64,000 nt of DNA from Drosophila miranda (Eukaryota; Arthropoda; Insecta; Diptera; Drosophilidae). The DNA is taken from the NCBI RefSeq assembly GCF_003369915.1, contig NC_046674.1, positions 1,984,001-2,048,000 of the forward strand, written 5' to 3'. The notes under the pieces are model-generated. The model was not told where the DNA came from. It saw only the letters and a program-made list of their open reading frames with translations, and did not search any database. The position numbers and the translations under genes were made by a program. Position 1 is the first letter of the stretch, and each line of letters opens with the position of its first letter. Positions 37,544-50,304 of the stretch are shown piece by piece.

Positions 37544-40373
37544 AAACAGGGCAGGGGGGGGAAAAGCAGTGGAAAACCGCAGCTGCTGCTTTAAATTTAT
37601 GCCAACGCGGCATTAGAAGCATGGCTTGCGGTTAAATGGGTAGTACGGCAGTGGGTGGTGGGGTGTTGCTGTGGCGGGGTAGTGGGTGCAAGATAGACGG
37701 CGGTTGTATAGGGTGCAGGGGGGGTGTGTTCCCCTATAGTCAGCCATATTGGCTAGGTATTGGTAACATGTCCGTGCATGTCTGTGCAGGTCTCTGTCGG
37801 TGACTGCGTGTGTGGGTGTGGGTGTGGGTGAGTGTGCGAAATGCAAGAAATCAAGGCTTTAGTTGCGGCGGTCGCAACGAAAAATGGCGAAGCGCTTTAT
37901 GAATATTTATAACACAATGGAGCATGAAAAAGTTCGTTCAGAGGTAGGAGGAGACTGAGGAGAGAGGGAGGGGATAGGGGGCGATTGAATGCATACATAT
38001 ATGCATTGAGGCGTTGGGCGTTGGGCGTGTCCTGGTCCGGGTTCAACCGACTGTTATCGATATCAATGCCGGCAATTGACAGGGACATGGCTCCATAAAA
38101 GGATCAAGGGCCACAAGGAAGAACGAGTAAACGGAGTTAAGCCATGTTCTGGGCTAAGGCGAGAAGGTTTTCGAGGATTCCGATTAATAATCGATAGTAT
38201 CTTAAGCTTAGCTGGGTTTTCCCTCTTCCCAGCACGCCTCTGTCGAGCATTTCCTCCGAAAAGCTGCTCTCGACTTACAATGCAAATGAAAATGCCAAAA
38301 GCAGGGAAAGTGCTGCCACTCGAATGCACTGCTCCTGTTCCCGCTCCGGCTCCTGCTTCCTGTGCATTCATCCTCGCATTTAGATTGCCAATAAATTAAT
38401 ACTCGCACTCGTACTCGTGCTCGCAATGAGGGTATCGTTACAGAGAGCAAACAGAGTGCTTGAGCGAAGGGAAATAAGACTGACATACATTTCGCAAAAA
38501 TATTTAATTTTGCAAAATGCCAATCGAACTAAGCATCTAACCCAACACACCCCCACCCACCCGCTCCTCACACACACATAATAGCAACCCAAAACTTATC
38601 TCCATTTACACACTTTGGCGCTCAAAATTGCGCATACGCAGTGTTGCCCATACCCTACCCCTGCCCACGCCCCGTCCCCCGTAAAAAATTAATCAAATTC
38701 CAATGAAAAGATATGGCTGGCAGCAGCAAAAACTTTTAAATTAAAAAAACTGTACCAGAAATTATGAAATTTGCAATTTCAGTTCAAATATTGATTGTTA
38801 AAGAGAGGGTACCTCCCCACCCCCCACACCACCCATTTCCATGGATTTGGGGACTGTCCGGAGCACGTGCACGGCGCCATCTATCGGTCGTTGCATGCAA
38901 ATTGCCAAATCAGTGCGTGACTTGCAGAATTTCACAAAAAACCAAAAAAAAAAAAACCAACCACCGACCATCGACCACCGACAGAAATGCAAACCGTTAG
39001 TTATGACAAAAAGCAAAGCAAACTTAACTAGCGGTTATTTAGTTGATTTTCTGTGCGTACAAAAAATACTGGTCGATTGGCGGGTTGGGGGACTGGGGGA
39101 TCCCCCCCACCAAGTGGAGGCACGCACGTGTAACACCTCACAAAAGAGTGGCTTGGCCCCATCGCTTGGCTTTTGAAGTTTACAGAATGGCCAGAGCTAA
39201 TGGTTATATCATTTGCCACGCCCCCGCCCCCGCCCCAGCCCCAGCCCCCGCCCACGCCTCTGCCTAATGTGTGTCCAGCCATTCATGACTTCGTTTAATG
39301 GCATGGCCCCCAAGCATCATCTCTTTCACTCTGTTTCTGCTTTGGCCTGGCTTCGTTCATTTTTCAGCTTTTTTGTTGCCAGTTTTGAAGAAAATGTCAA
39401 AGTCAAAGACCAACAGAAGAGCAGAGCTTCCTGTCGGAACCGAAGCATTTGATACCCTTGGCTCCCATGGCAATCAAATGTGCAGAAGCCATGCAAAAAC
39501 CAGAAGAACTGCAGCTGGAGTCCAGCTGGTATCCAATCGGTTACTCCATAGTTTGAGATATAATTTTCCATTCTGCATTGCAAACGACTCATTCGAATCG
39601 CAGGTACCCCGTCCCAGAAAAGAGTACTGGCACTCGCACTCCGTGTAGCCATCGGTTGAGTGCTTCCCTAAGAAAAACGTTTGTCCACTCCGACAATTTT
39701 TGTGTGTTGTCTCCCAATTGCGATGCATTTTAAATGGCATTTCCTATTGGCATTTGTAAACACACATCTTTCGCAAAACTTATTTCTTAAATTTATACTT
39801 TTATGTAGAGAAAGTAGAGCAAACTTGCCATTCCTTCGGTGCGGTGCGGTTCGGTTCGGTTCGGTTCGATTCGATTCGAGCCCCCATTCCTTTTCGGAAT
39901 TGAGTGTCAAAAGTTTTTTGTCAGTCCTTGGAGTTTATTGGTTTGTTTGCTTTCTGGCCCTGCGAACGGAGAGATGAAGTTTCTGGGGGAAATAGTTTGT
40001 GCGGTCAACTAATCGAATTGGACAGTTTACAACATGTTTATCATAAGTATTTGACCAGACCAAAAGAAATATTTATATCAATTGGCTGGAAAAGCAAACT
40101 TGCAGATCGAGGAGGGGGATAGGGGATATTTGTGTTGTTTCTGTGCGTAAAAGTTAAGTTTAATAATCAATTGGTTAAACTTGAAATCATCCAAAAGGGA
40201 GTGTGGGAGAGTATCATTCGAGCGATTGGAGAATGGATCAAAGGCAAAGGAAGTTATCCTTGGGTTTCCTTGAAGGCCACTTTCATGTGCCCACAGCCAT
40301 TACACCGAAGGTACTTTCCTCATTCTTCATCTGCTCTTCCCCCTTTTGGGGCGTCTATCCTTGCATCTAGAAT

Positions 40374-42740
40374 TTATGTCAAATTAGCGAGCGCCTCAAT
40401 GACAAATGCGCGGAGAGGCAGCAGCAACGGCAACGGCAGCGGTAATAGAAAAGGCCGCAAAGAATGCAATATTTGCCAGACCAGAAAATAACAGAGCGAC
40501 CAAGCAACTTCCTTCCTTTGGAGCCACCGCATCGTCCTGCCCCTGCTCCTGCTCCTGGCCCGGCTCTTGGGGGCAACGGAAATTAGTTCAACGGCACTCA
40601 AAACGGCGGCAGTTAAACGTCGCCTAAGACTAGAGTGCAGCAGCCAAACCCATTCTCCTGCAGCCTCCTCCACGACTGCAACTTGTCCGCCAGCAGGCAC
40701 TTGTTTTTTATAGCTCCAAGAGGACAGAGGATGGAGGGATGCTACGCGGGGGACAGGGGGAACAGGGGGGACAGCGGCAGCGGACATTTGAAGATGATGT
40801 AGTGCGGACATAAACATAAATAATGGCAATGCGCAGTTATTACTTTTCTTGGTCTTCATCTCGCGGCTCTCCTCGGCGCTCAGCTCCCGGCTCTCAGCTG
40901 TTGGGGTCTGGAGATGGCTCTGGTTCTGGTTCTGGTTCTGGTCTCGGTCTACGTCCTTGGGCTGTGTGATGCTTACATAAAAATTAAATGTTAGTAGAAC
41001 GAGAAGAAGGGGAAGCAGAAGCTGAAGGAAATTGCACGATGGAGCCTTCACCGCCCATCCCCCATCCCCCATCCACCATCTCTCATGCACTCAGCTCCAT
41101 CTTATTCGTTCTTTTTCTGCTTCCACCATTGGGTTTTCTCTCTCTTTTAATTGCATTCTGACTGCCGCATCAAATGGCAACCGCTATCCTAATGGGTTAA
41201 TTGGGCTTGAGGCAAGATGATACCCACCCACTCCTCCGTCCCTCCGCCCCTCTGCCCCTCGTTGCAGTTCCCCCTCTTTCCGTTTCTGTTTCTGTTTCTC
41301 CCCCTGCAGCAGCTGGTGATTTATATGTCCTGGCAAATTGACAAACGATTCGCGCTTAATGGAAAAGTTGCTCATACGCCCTGGGTTACAGGCACGAATG
41401 ATAATGCCCCGTGCATTATTAATATTCATTTCAGTGAACATAATTTCCACATATATCAGTGGTACAGTGGGGTGGGGATGCAATAAAAAGGAGCAATTGG
41501 CATGATTTGCCAAAAGTTGCCTACAATTCTCTGACTTTCTTCGTCCGACTGGAGCTTCAGACAGCTCAGGAGGAGGAATGCAGCTGAAAGTTGAATGCTG
41601 AATGCTGGATGCAGATTGCAGACTGCATATCCTGGCAACAGGATGCACACGCCCCAGCCATGCATTAACAAACAATCCTCACACCCAGACCACCCAAATC
41701 CCACCCGGATCCCCGCCACAAGCACCACCGACAAAACCCCAATCCTTGCAAAAATCTCGCAGCCAAAAACATAAACAATAAAGAGTGCCATGATGGAGGA
41801 AAGCGAGGAAAGCAGGCCAAGAGGTGAGAGACGAGAGATGAGAGTTGGCAAGGGGTGACGCACTCCGCTAATGCACCAAAAACTGCATCCACTACTCTCA
41901 GACCCCACTCTATCCACCTCTCCCCGCCCCCATTTACTTAACAATATTTCTCATTGTTGTTGAGACGTTGCAGGTGTTTGCTGAAGCATATCAAAAATAT
42001 ATATAGACGCAATTGCAGCGACTCTGCCTGGGACTCAGGCCACGAGGAGCCACGAGGAGCCAAGGAGTGTGGTAGTGAGGTTGGCCCAACAAAAGGAGCC
42101 ATGAAGATGTCTACGGCAAAGAACTAGTTCAGAGCTTAACGGGGCAACAGAGATGAAAGACTATAAACGGTGCAGATTATGATTTTCGCAGGCGAATATA
42201 TACTGAACTCTTTATTTGCGTCTCTCTGGTAAATGCAGTTCATTACCTTGGGAGCTAGTTCTTTGAACCACATTCAGGCTGCTCTCAGAAGTCGGAACCA
42301 GTTGTTGCCCAAAAGTAGGCAACATTTCTGGCATTTGCCAAATGCACTGCTAGAAAGGAGAATAGAATTCCTCCTGCATCTTGGTCTCATCGCCGCTTTT
42401 CATTGCTTTCCTCCGCTCTTCTACTCTCCCCTCCCCCGGCTACTCCTTTCTTCGCTCTCCCCTCGCGCCCCTCTCGCCCCTCTCTCTTTGCTCTGCTTGG
42501 CTGACTTGCCTTAATTATGAGTTACTTTTGTGCAGGCATTTTCTTAGTTGCTCTTACTCCGTGCCCCGTGCCTCGTGCCCCGTGCCTTTACCTCTCCACC
42601 GAACCCTTTCTGCTCCTCCAGTATGCGTTGTTTGCTTTTTTGTGTAGTTTAAATCAACTGAGGTGGGGCAACTGAGGAGAGAGGCAATTGCTTGGGCTTT
42701 GGCTTGTGTTTGCCTTTGGGCCACAATGGCTAAGGGGTGG
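40374..42740. other. Non-coding block with one exon-like segment
   Basis: A 238-codon open frame runs on the minus strand over 40374-41090 with a Leu-rich N-terminal stretch, but most of it is low-complexity and I do not accept it whole. A sub-segment (40844-40961) looks more like an exon and is reported under findings. The rest is C/T-rich and AT-rich sequence without features (for example CTCTCGCCCCTC runs at 42450-42490). Confidence 0.4.
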
Positions 42741-42742
42741 TG

Positions 42743-42772
42743 GCTGCTGCTGCCGCTGCTGCTGCTGCTGCT
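42743..42772. repeat. Trinucleotide repeat (CTG)n
   Basis: CTG run with one CCG interruption. Confidence 0.9.
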
Positions 42773-42874
42773 CTGTGTGGCATGTGGCATGTGGCAGTGG
42801 GGCTGGGATGGGCTGGGCTGGCACTCTTTTACAACAAAGCAGACGAAAGTCGTTCACGGCAAATGCCGCATTTG

Positions 42875-42905
42875 CAGCAGCAGCAGCAGCAGCAGCAACA
42901 GCAGG
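42875..42905. repeat. Trinucleotide repeat (CAG)n
   Basis: CAG run with a CAA interruption, 100 bases from the complementary CTG run at 42743, so the two could pair into a long hairpin in single-stranded DNA or RNA. Confidence 0.9.
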
Positions 42906-43793
42906 TGCAGCAGTAGGAGGCATGCAGCATGATGGAGGGCCAGGAGCAGCAGCATGTCTGCGGTCGGGGGGTCATTCAGGGGTATGGCTACCCCTGGCGC
43001 GGTGTCAGCTGCTTATGCTGTGTAATTCCGCGTAAAATGCACAAAGGGACAGCCCCTTGGCCCGCCTCCGCCTCCGACTCCCGTGAACCGCCTTGAACCG
43101 CACTGCTTCCACCTGCATGACACCTGCCATTGTTCACAAAAAAGGCAGACAATAGACAACCACAGAACAGAAACGGGGGAGTGGCACGAGTAAAAACTGA
43201 AAGCAGAGGAGCAGCCCCGTGCTGTAGGCCCAAGGAAATTTCATAAAACATTTAAATGGTGCCCCATCCTTTCGGCTGGGAGCCCAGGCATTCCCAGGAC
43301 CTATGGACCTCTAATTGATTTCTCCAAGCAGGCAAAAATTAACCCAGAATGTCGACAAATTTGACCTACTTTCCAACCCAAAGAAACCCCCTCCCCCGCC
43401 ACCACCGAACCGCCCTGAAAGGTTCAGCAAATGACATAAATTTCTAATCAGTTTACGGGCCAACAGGACAGAATGTGTGTGGGGGCTAAAACCGAAAGAA
43501 AGAGCGTAAGAAAGCTGCCACAATGTGGGGGCTGATGCGAAACATTTTAAATGCAAAACTGCAGAATTTCCGCGAAAAATAGCTGCCATTTTATTCAGTT
43601 AATTTCGCATTTCCTGTTGGCACTGTTCTAAATTTGATTTAAATTTATTTGTGGGTGGAAAGCGCTGTCCTTCCGCACCCCCACCCCCTGGTAGTCTCTC
43701 CCATCAGCTGCTGGACCGGAAATGCAACAGGAAATCAGTGTGCAATGCCAGTAAATGTGGCAGCCACGCCCATAGCTGACTAACTGCCGATTC

Positions 43794-43870
43794 CCGCCCT
43801 ACCGCCCTACCGCCCTACCGCCCTACAGCACATGCGGAACGGCACGGCACGGCACGGCGCGGCACGGCAC
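43794..43870. repeat. Adjacent octamer (CCGCCCTA) and pentamer (GGCAC) repeats
   Basis: Four perfect CCGCCCTA units (43794-43825) are followed after 15 bases by six GGCAC units with one GGCGC variant (43841-43870). Confidence 0.9.
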
Positions 43871-44710
43871 GTTTTCCCATTGCACATTTTGCGTTGAATA
43901 AACTTTGGCTGGCAGTTGAAGGAGCACTGAAGGCCACGAGGTGGAGGGGGCAGCGGAGGAAGAGCTGAAGACCCAAACCGGGTCTCACACAAAGTCAAAA
44001 TAAGTCAAGCTGGAAATATTTCCCATTCGCATGCCGCTCTTGCACCCTGCCACACAATCTTCCACCTCCATCGCAAAGCGATGGAACAGGAACAGGAACA
44101 ACTCCGGGGGCCATTTTGTTATTACAGTTGCTGCAATTTCAGCGTCGACGTTTTGCTGCTTTAGCAACAATTACAAGAGGCAGGCAGGCAGGCAGCCAGA
44201 GAGTCAGAGAGGCAGAGAGGCATAGAGGCACAGAGGCAGGCAGGAAGTAGAATCAACCAACTACCAGAGAAGGACAAAAAAATACAAGGCAAGAAAAATA
44301 GAAGCACCCTGTTGCACACGTTGCACAGAGGAGGAGAGGCAGTGAAAAGTTGGGTCGGCGACTTGCCGCCACTCAAGAGAAGCAACAGTCCGCAATCACA
44401 ACATGCCACTGCACCCACAGACACATATACTGGTGCATACACACTTGCCACACACATACAGCTACAGTTCACCCACATTTGTCTTCCGGCCATGACAGCG
44501 TCAGTAAATTGAAAATGGCGACCAAATGTACAGCAACAGCAAGCAGCAAAGTTTACGAGACTAACGGTAACGTGAGTAGCAGCTCTCTCTCTCTCTCTCT
44601 CTCACTCTGGCACTCCCTCTCCTTGTTGGACATTTTCTTTTGGACTGGGAATATCAACAAGGCAACCTTCAGACGGTTAACAGTTTTCCAATTCCCGCTA
44701 CATGACGCAT

Positions 44711-44775
44711 CTCATTGCGAAGCGATGCGATGCCATGCGATGCATTGCGCTGCGATGCTAAGCGAGGCGATGCGT
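44711..44775. repeat. Degenerate GCGATGC repeat
   Basis: About nine imperfect units of the type GCGATGC/GCCATGC/GCATTGC in 65 bases. Confidence 0.8.
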
Positions 44776-47700
44776 GTCCACCTCTCGATAGCGGAGAGAG
44801 CAGCTAGAGATGGGAGAGTTTCGAAAGCCGATAGCTAGGAAATCGATAAATGGCGTGCGAATGCCTAAGTGCGATCGGAAATGCCCCATGGAAATGAGCT
44901 TTCTCGTCTCTGGAACGAGAAAAGTCGACAAATGAATTCTAATTTGTTTCGTCTTGAAGTCTTTCTTTTGATATCTATCGTAGCATCGTTCCAGAAACGC
45001 ATCTCTACAATTTTTTCCATCTTGTAGCGCTGTTTACTTTGAGTGTCCCATGGCTGTTGCGAATGTTTCGGCTACAGGTTCAGGACCACGTCCACGTCTA
45101 GGTCTGCTTCTGGTCCTCGTTCTGCTTAATTGTATGCGACTGGAACTCCCGGATCCGCCTGCTCCTGCTTCTCCTCCTCCTTCCCCCGAGCCGACATCCA
45201 TTCGCCTGCCTGCCAAAGTGCGGCAATTGACATTGATCAGCGCTGACCTTAACGTGAGCAGGGAGTGGAGTTCGACAGGAGGCTACTCCTGACAAGTGCT
45301 GCTACACCTACACCACCCCATCTGCTGTCGCCTCCTTCCATTTGCTGGTCACTTAATGCGCTTAAAACGAGACACAATGAGAGAGTGACAAGGAGCAGGG
45401 AGGAGCAGGGAGGAGCGGGAGTGGCAGTGCCAGTGCCAGTGGGATTCTCCACCTCATCATTATGCAGATGGAAACACGGGGAGTGGCCCCTCAAGGCATG
45501 CAAATGGAATGTGAAAAATGCGCCTACGACAAAAGTCTACCCGCTCTATAGGTGGATCTGGTGGATTGGGCTGGATTGGGGTGGAGATCTGCATGATAAT
45601 GAGTAGTTACCAGGCCCACTCCACCTCCACCTCCACCCGGAGCCCGGAGTAATTGCGGAAAATGAATTAAAGGCAATTTGCGGTGCAAAAGAGGAAGGAA
45701 AACTTGGGGAAACATGCGTTTGGGTGTAGGAAAACCAGGAGAGAGAGAGAGAGCAGAGAAAAGCTCGGGGAAAGCCTGAGTGAACAACAACAAAATGGCA
45801 AGTGAAAGCAAACAACGTAAGCGGCCTGTAGGAGTAGGAGTAGGAGAAGGAGGTACATACATATAAGAGGAGCGGGCGCGGGTGTGGGTGGCTGTGGGTG
45901 GACTAGGAGCTGCAGCAATGTTACAGGAAACAGCCTCAATGCAGCAGCAGCAGCAGCAGCATCATCAGGAAACAGGATGAGTCTGAGGAGCGGGAGCAAC
46001 AGCAGCAATCGCAATCGCAACATGTAAATGCGAGATGCTGGCACCATACCCATGCCCCAAAGCCCATTTCTAGCTTTCAACGTGTGTGTGTGTGTGCGTG
46101 GAAATTGCATTTAAAAAGCTAAAAGAAAAGCGGATGCAACAATTTGCCATTGTGCCACTGTCAGGTTGAAAGCTGCCACCAAAGGGAAGAAAGATACAAC
46201 AGGCGATGAAGAAGAAGAAGAAGCCACCAGGGAAGTGCAGGCAGACTCCGGCAAGGCTCCACCTCCGAGTCCCAGCCCAGCCCAGCCCAGCCTTCCAGCC
46301 TCCCATACCTCTTTTCAATGCCTGGCAGCGTGTGTCCTCGTGACTTTCCTCAGGCAATTTAAGCGATTTCAAAGTCACACGAGGTGCAGACAGGACCCGC
46401 ACATGGCAGTGCAGGTGGGGATCGGGTGGGTTGGGTGGATGTCTGCTGAGTGGTGAAATATAATGAAGGCAACCTGATGTGATAACTATTTATGCATGCT
46501 ATGAGGTGGCTGTTGTGGCACCCAGAGATTGTGGCAGGAAGGAAGCCCAGTTCCCGCAAAGGAAATGGCAATCGGTTCGGGTTTTCACATAATTAATTGT
46601 TCAAGGGGGCTACCAATATTAGAAAATATATGCAAGGGGGATATAATGAAATATTTGACAGAAAAATCTTTTCCATGGGATTTCCATCGATCAGGAGATT
46701 TTTGAGGTCTGTGTGCAGACATTTTTGTTCAACACTAATTTGATTTTAATTTGTTTACTTTGTCGTATTGTTATTTGCGTTTTGTTGGTTTGCTGTTTCG
46801 TGTTTAATTAAAAATTCATTTGTTCAGTGAACACAGACACAGCGAGAGGGACAGAGAGAGAGAGAGAGCTAGAGAGAGCGAACGAGAGGAGTACATAGAT
46901 AGATAGCGATAGCGAGGGAGAGAGAGACAGACTTAATTATAACAGTCGCTGCGGCCTGTATTGTATATAAATTACAACAAATATAACTCAATTACGAGAA
47001 CTGTCGATGATGGCCAAAAAAAAGGAAAAAACCCTCGGTTAAGCCATTCCCATAAACCACTTATTGGCCACCACGAGCCGCCGCCCGCCGATCAACTGTA
47101 ATGGAAAACATGCGCTTTCCGTTTCCGCTTTTCCAGTTGATTTTTGCCAACTGCCAACTTTTTGTTCAACTTTTTATTTCCGCTTCGATTGAGCATTAAA
47201 TGTATATAAATTTTGGTCTAAAATAAAGCCAGAAAACAAAACCTATTAATGTCGAGCACATGCACACAGATAACACACGGATGTACACACATGTATATAT
47301 ATACACATATATGTATGTATGTATGTGCATAAATACATAGAGACATTTACAATGGCGAAAGTCGAAAGCAAATAAACAGTAAATTTGCATAATCAATTTG
47401 TTTATTGATTCGTATAGTCGAACTATTTTAATTACGTTTACGCTTGAACCTCATTTCACAGAGCAATAGAGATAGTGATACGCAGACAGAGCGAGAGGGA
47501 GAGCGAGAGCGAGAGAGAGAGAGAGACAGAGATAGATAGAGAGCCTATATCTGTGGGGCTACCAATTTGGCAAACAAATCAACCAACAATCAGCAAACAA
47601 AAGCAAAATCATTTCCCTATCTCTATCTCTCTCCATCTGTATGGTATGCCGTGTACTTTTTTTACATTTGGCAAATATTTATCAATATTTTTCTGGCTTT

Positions 47701-48026
47701 ATATTAATCAAAAAATCAACAAATTACAACAATCACACCAACAGCAACAATTAGCCATCTTTTGATACTCGTGAAATCGGCAACTATGTGGCGCGAAAAA
47801 AAATGCTGCATACTTTCAGGCATTCACATAAATTCCCTTTTAATGGAGTGTGGGAATGGACGTAGTTGAGTGGGTTCCGTTCCGGATGGTTCATTGGCGG
47901 ATTCTTTATGGCTGAATAAACGCTTACAATGCTAAAAGCCAATTATTCAAAGGGGTTTTTTTTTGTTGAGGTATAAAAAGCTGGGGAGTGAAAGCGATTT
48001 AAATAGAGTCATAGTCATCGCTTAAG

Positions 48027-48467
48027 ATGAGAATCCACAAGTTCCAGCTTTGGTTGCTGGCTTTGTCAGCGTTAAAAGCAAACTCCATCAAGCATCAACC
48101 ATCAACCATCAGCCATCAGCTTCAAGTCAGGGGCATTCCCCGGGCCTCAATGACAGACCAGACACTCGGTCGAGCAGCTGCGATGATGCACTCGGGCCCG
48201 GCGACCAAAACTAATGTCCTCCAGCCTAAGCACTCACCTCGTGTCAGGGACACGCTCTCTCAGCTCTCAGTGGCCCATGGAGGAGCACCACTGACCATTG
48301 GACAGTCCCGAGTTGGCAGTCAATCTGGGGAGGCTTCCCTCTCTCTCCCGCTCTGTGCTGAAAGAGGGGCGAGACGAGACAACTTCAAAAACGGCGCAGG
48401 GCAAAATTTGTTAAGTGGCTACAAGTGGGGCAAAGGACATGGGAGACGGCATCACAGGAGGCACTAG
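48027..48467 (+). CDS. Possible small secreted protein, low confidence
   Basis: A 146-codon frame opens MRIHKFQLWLLALSALKANS, which could be a signal peptide. Forty to fifty-five bases upstream is TATAAAAAG (47972-47980), with TCATAG/TCATCG words at 48009-48018, close to but slightly beyond ideal initiator spacing. Against it: the next residues come from an ATCAACC/ATCAGCC repeat, codon use is mediocre, and no domain is recognisable. It may be chance. A TATA-driven small gene with a further intron is also possible. Confidence 0.22.
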   Translation: MRIHKFQLWLLALSALKANSIKHQPSTISHQLQVRGIPRASMTDQTLGRAAAMMHSGPATKTNVLQPKHSPRVRDTLSQLSVAHGGAPLTIGQSRVGSQSGEASLSLPLCAERGARRDNFKNGAGQNLLSGYKWGKGHGRRHHRRH

Positions 48468-48468
48468 A

Positions 48469-48529
48469 CCAGGACCAGGACACGGACACGGACGCGGACA
48501 CGGACATGGACATGGACACCGACCCGGAT
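48469..48529. repeat. Hexamer repeat (GGACAC)n, degenerate
   Basis: Runs of GGACCA, GGACAC, GGACGC and GGACAT over 60 bases. Confidence 0.85.
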
Positions 48530-49263
48530 AGGGTGTCAACCGCAGAGTAAAGTGCAGCGGCAAGTGCAGTGTGTTCCCAAACAAGGCCGGAAAAGTTTCA
48601 ACGGCTGTGGTGGTGCTTCGCTCTCTGCTCGGCGAACCGCTGATTAAATCAAATAAAAAGTTTTGCTATCCCATCGGTAATTGGAATTGGACAGGTGGAG
48701 GAGCCAGAGGAGCCCCCCCTTTTAGTCCCGCAAACAATAGAAGCGCTCCAAGCCTTGCGTCGAAAGAAGGACGAAATCTCTTCTCAATTGCAATCATAAA
48801 TTTTATGTGTTCTGTTCCCACAACAAGAACTTCGGGGGAAAAGAAATGATAATTAAATCACTGTGAATGATGGCAGATAAATCTCACTCTAGAAGACTGC
48901 ACTCCCGCGCCTTGCATCCCCTCCATCCCCTCTTCGCTTACTGTGCTCCTGGGAAACGGAAAACTTTTGGACAACTGTCGAGTCTGGGCGAAAGAGATTG
49001 CCATAGAGAACGTCACTTGAAAAACTTTGATTAAAATCCTTTTGAAGTGCAAACAAATAACGCGAGAGACAAAAGTAGTTGCTGTAGTGGTGTGTTAAGG
49101 AAAGGGGAAGTGTGAAAAGCGAGAGACTGCGAGAATGCACGAGTGCGGGAGAAGGGGAGACCTTCTAGGCGAGAAGCGAGAGTCAATGTGTGTCCGCACT
49201 TTTTGAAGGCTAAGCCAAGAGCACACGAGCTCTACTATTTGCATTTCTGTCGCTCATGCTCTG

Positions 49264-49288
49264 ATACCCCTGAATGGAAAAGGGGTAT
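49264..49288. repeat. Perfect 8-bp inverted repeat of TATACCC type
   Basis: ATACCCCT and AGGGGTAT separated by nine bases. Such stems occur in INE-1/DINE-1 elements, and about 100 bases of flanking sequence may belong to the same remnant. Confidence 0.6.
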
Positions 49289-50304
49289 ATAGGACCTCAG
49301 GTTGGAATAACTAGGAAAACGTGTCCCACTTACTGAAGGAACGATTAATGTTGGATTGAGAAATTGGGTCAAGGCTCTATATTCATATTCCAGGTCATCA
49401 ATTAGTCGACTCCGCTTTGATTTGCTTCCTTCCTTCCTTCCTTCCTGTTTGCTGTGAACAGTGCTGCTGTTCTGCTGCCGCCTTCTGCTCCTGATCCTGT
49501 TGTTGTTGCTGCTGTTCACCCGAATAATTTTTTGATGTTGCTTTGCTTTGCTTTGCTTTGCTAAGCTTCACTAAATCCGTCTGTCGCGACAAAACCCAAC
49601 AGCAGAGCAGCGGCAGCAGCAGCATCCAGAAGAACCGCTAGCCACAGCAGCAGCGAAGGGAAGAAGCAGCAGGAGCAGGACAGCGAAACAAGTGTTGGAA
49701 GGGGACGCGAAGAGATGCCAGAGCCGAAGCAGACGCAGAAGCGCAGCAGCAGCAAAAATCAGCAGCAGAGGTTAGAAGAGATTGGCAGAATGTTAGAGGA
49801 GCCAGGAAAACGGCAGGCAGTACTGAGTTTTAAAGGAGTAAGGCGGCAGAGTACAGTTAGAATGGACTATAGGGAGGCGGGGAAGAGCCAGAGCCACCAT
49901 GACGACGCCGGCGACAATGCAATAACTCATGTGCTGCTCCTGTTGCTGCTGTTGCTGCCTCTCTTGGATGTTGGTCATGATGACACTTTGGTTGTTGCTT
50001 CCAGCCTCCCATCTCCTCTGTACAGCTCCCTTGTACCCACTGCCCCGCTTCCTAACGCTTTGTGCTTTGGCAAAAGTTTTGTTTGATAGTCCCACAATTG
50101 CAAAAGTTGGCCACGTTCTTTGAGCCGTGGAGTCGTAGAGCTGTGGAGCTGTGGCGCCGCCCCTGAGCTCGGTATCCATCCTGGCTTAAATGCATTTTAA
50201 GTTGCCGCTGCCGCTGCGGCTGCCATTGCCGTTGCCGTTGCTTGGGCGGGCATCAACTTTAATAAAATGCCACATGTGAAGCTTGTTTACGGCTCTGCCA
50301 CTTG

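Larger units (their letters stand above)
37000..40373. other. Non-coding block rich in simple repeats
   Basis: No gene seen. Six AGGGT units (37451-37480), (AG)n (37517-37543), GTGTGGGT runs (37808-37830), a TATCGATA at 38055-38062, a C-rich CCCCGCCCCAGCC tract (39220-39260) and a GGTTC run (39840-39880). Open frames here are low-complexity or frame-shadow products. Confidence 0.45.
42906..46999. other. Non-coding block rich in simple repeats
   Basis: No complete gene. Contents: CCGCCCTA octamers (43794-43826), GGCAC pentamers (43841-43870), GAGGCAGGCA-type runs (44178-44245), (CT)n (44582-44603), GCGATGC-type runs (44711-44775), a possible but weak first exon (45050-45253, see findings), (CAG)n (45941-45960), (GT)n (46083-46096) and a GA-rich tract (46842-46930). 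Confidence 0.45.
47000..48900. other. Non-coding block with a possible small gene
   Basis: Contents: TATA/CACA and GTAT microsatellites (47275-47335), a GA-rich run (47488-47543), a TATA-like element and 146-codon frame (47972-48467, listed separately), a GGACAC hexamer repeat (48469-48529). Nothing else coding. Confidence 0.4.

Noticed and set aside
40374-41090. 238-residue minus-strand frame as one gene
   Set aside because: Mixed low-complexity segments (Leu/Pro, Asn-Gln, Arg-Ser) with changing composition. Only the 40844-40961 part has exon-like borders.
49715-50086. 123-codon frame with a leucine run
   Set aside because: Built from CAG and CTG repeats read in frame; no other coding evidence.
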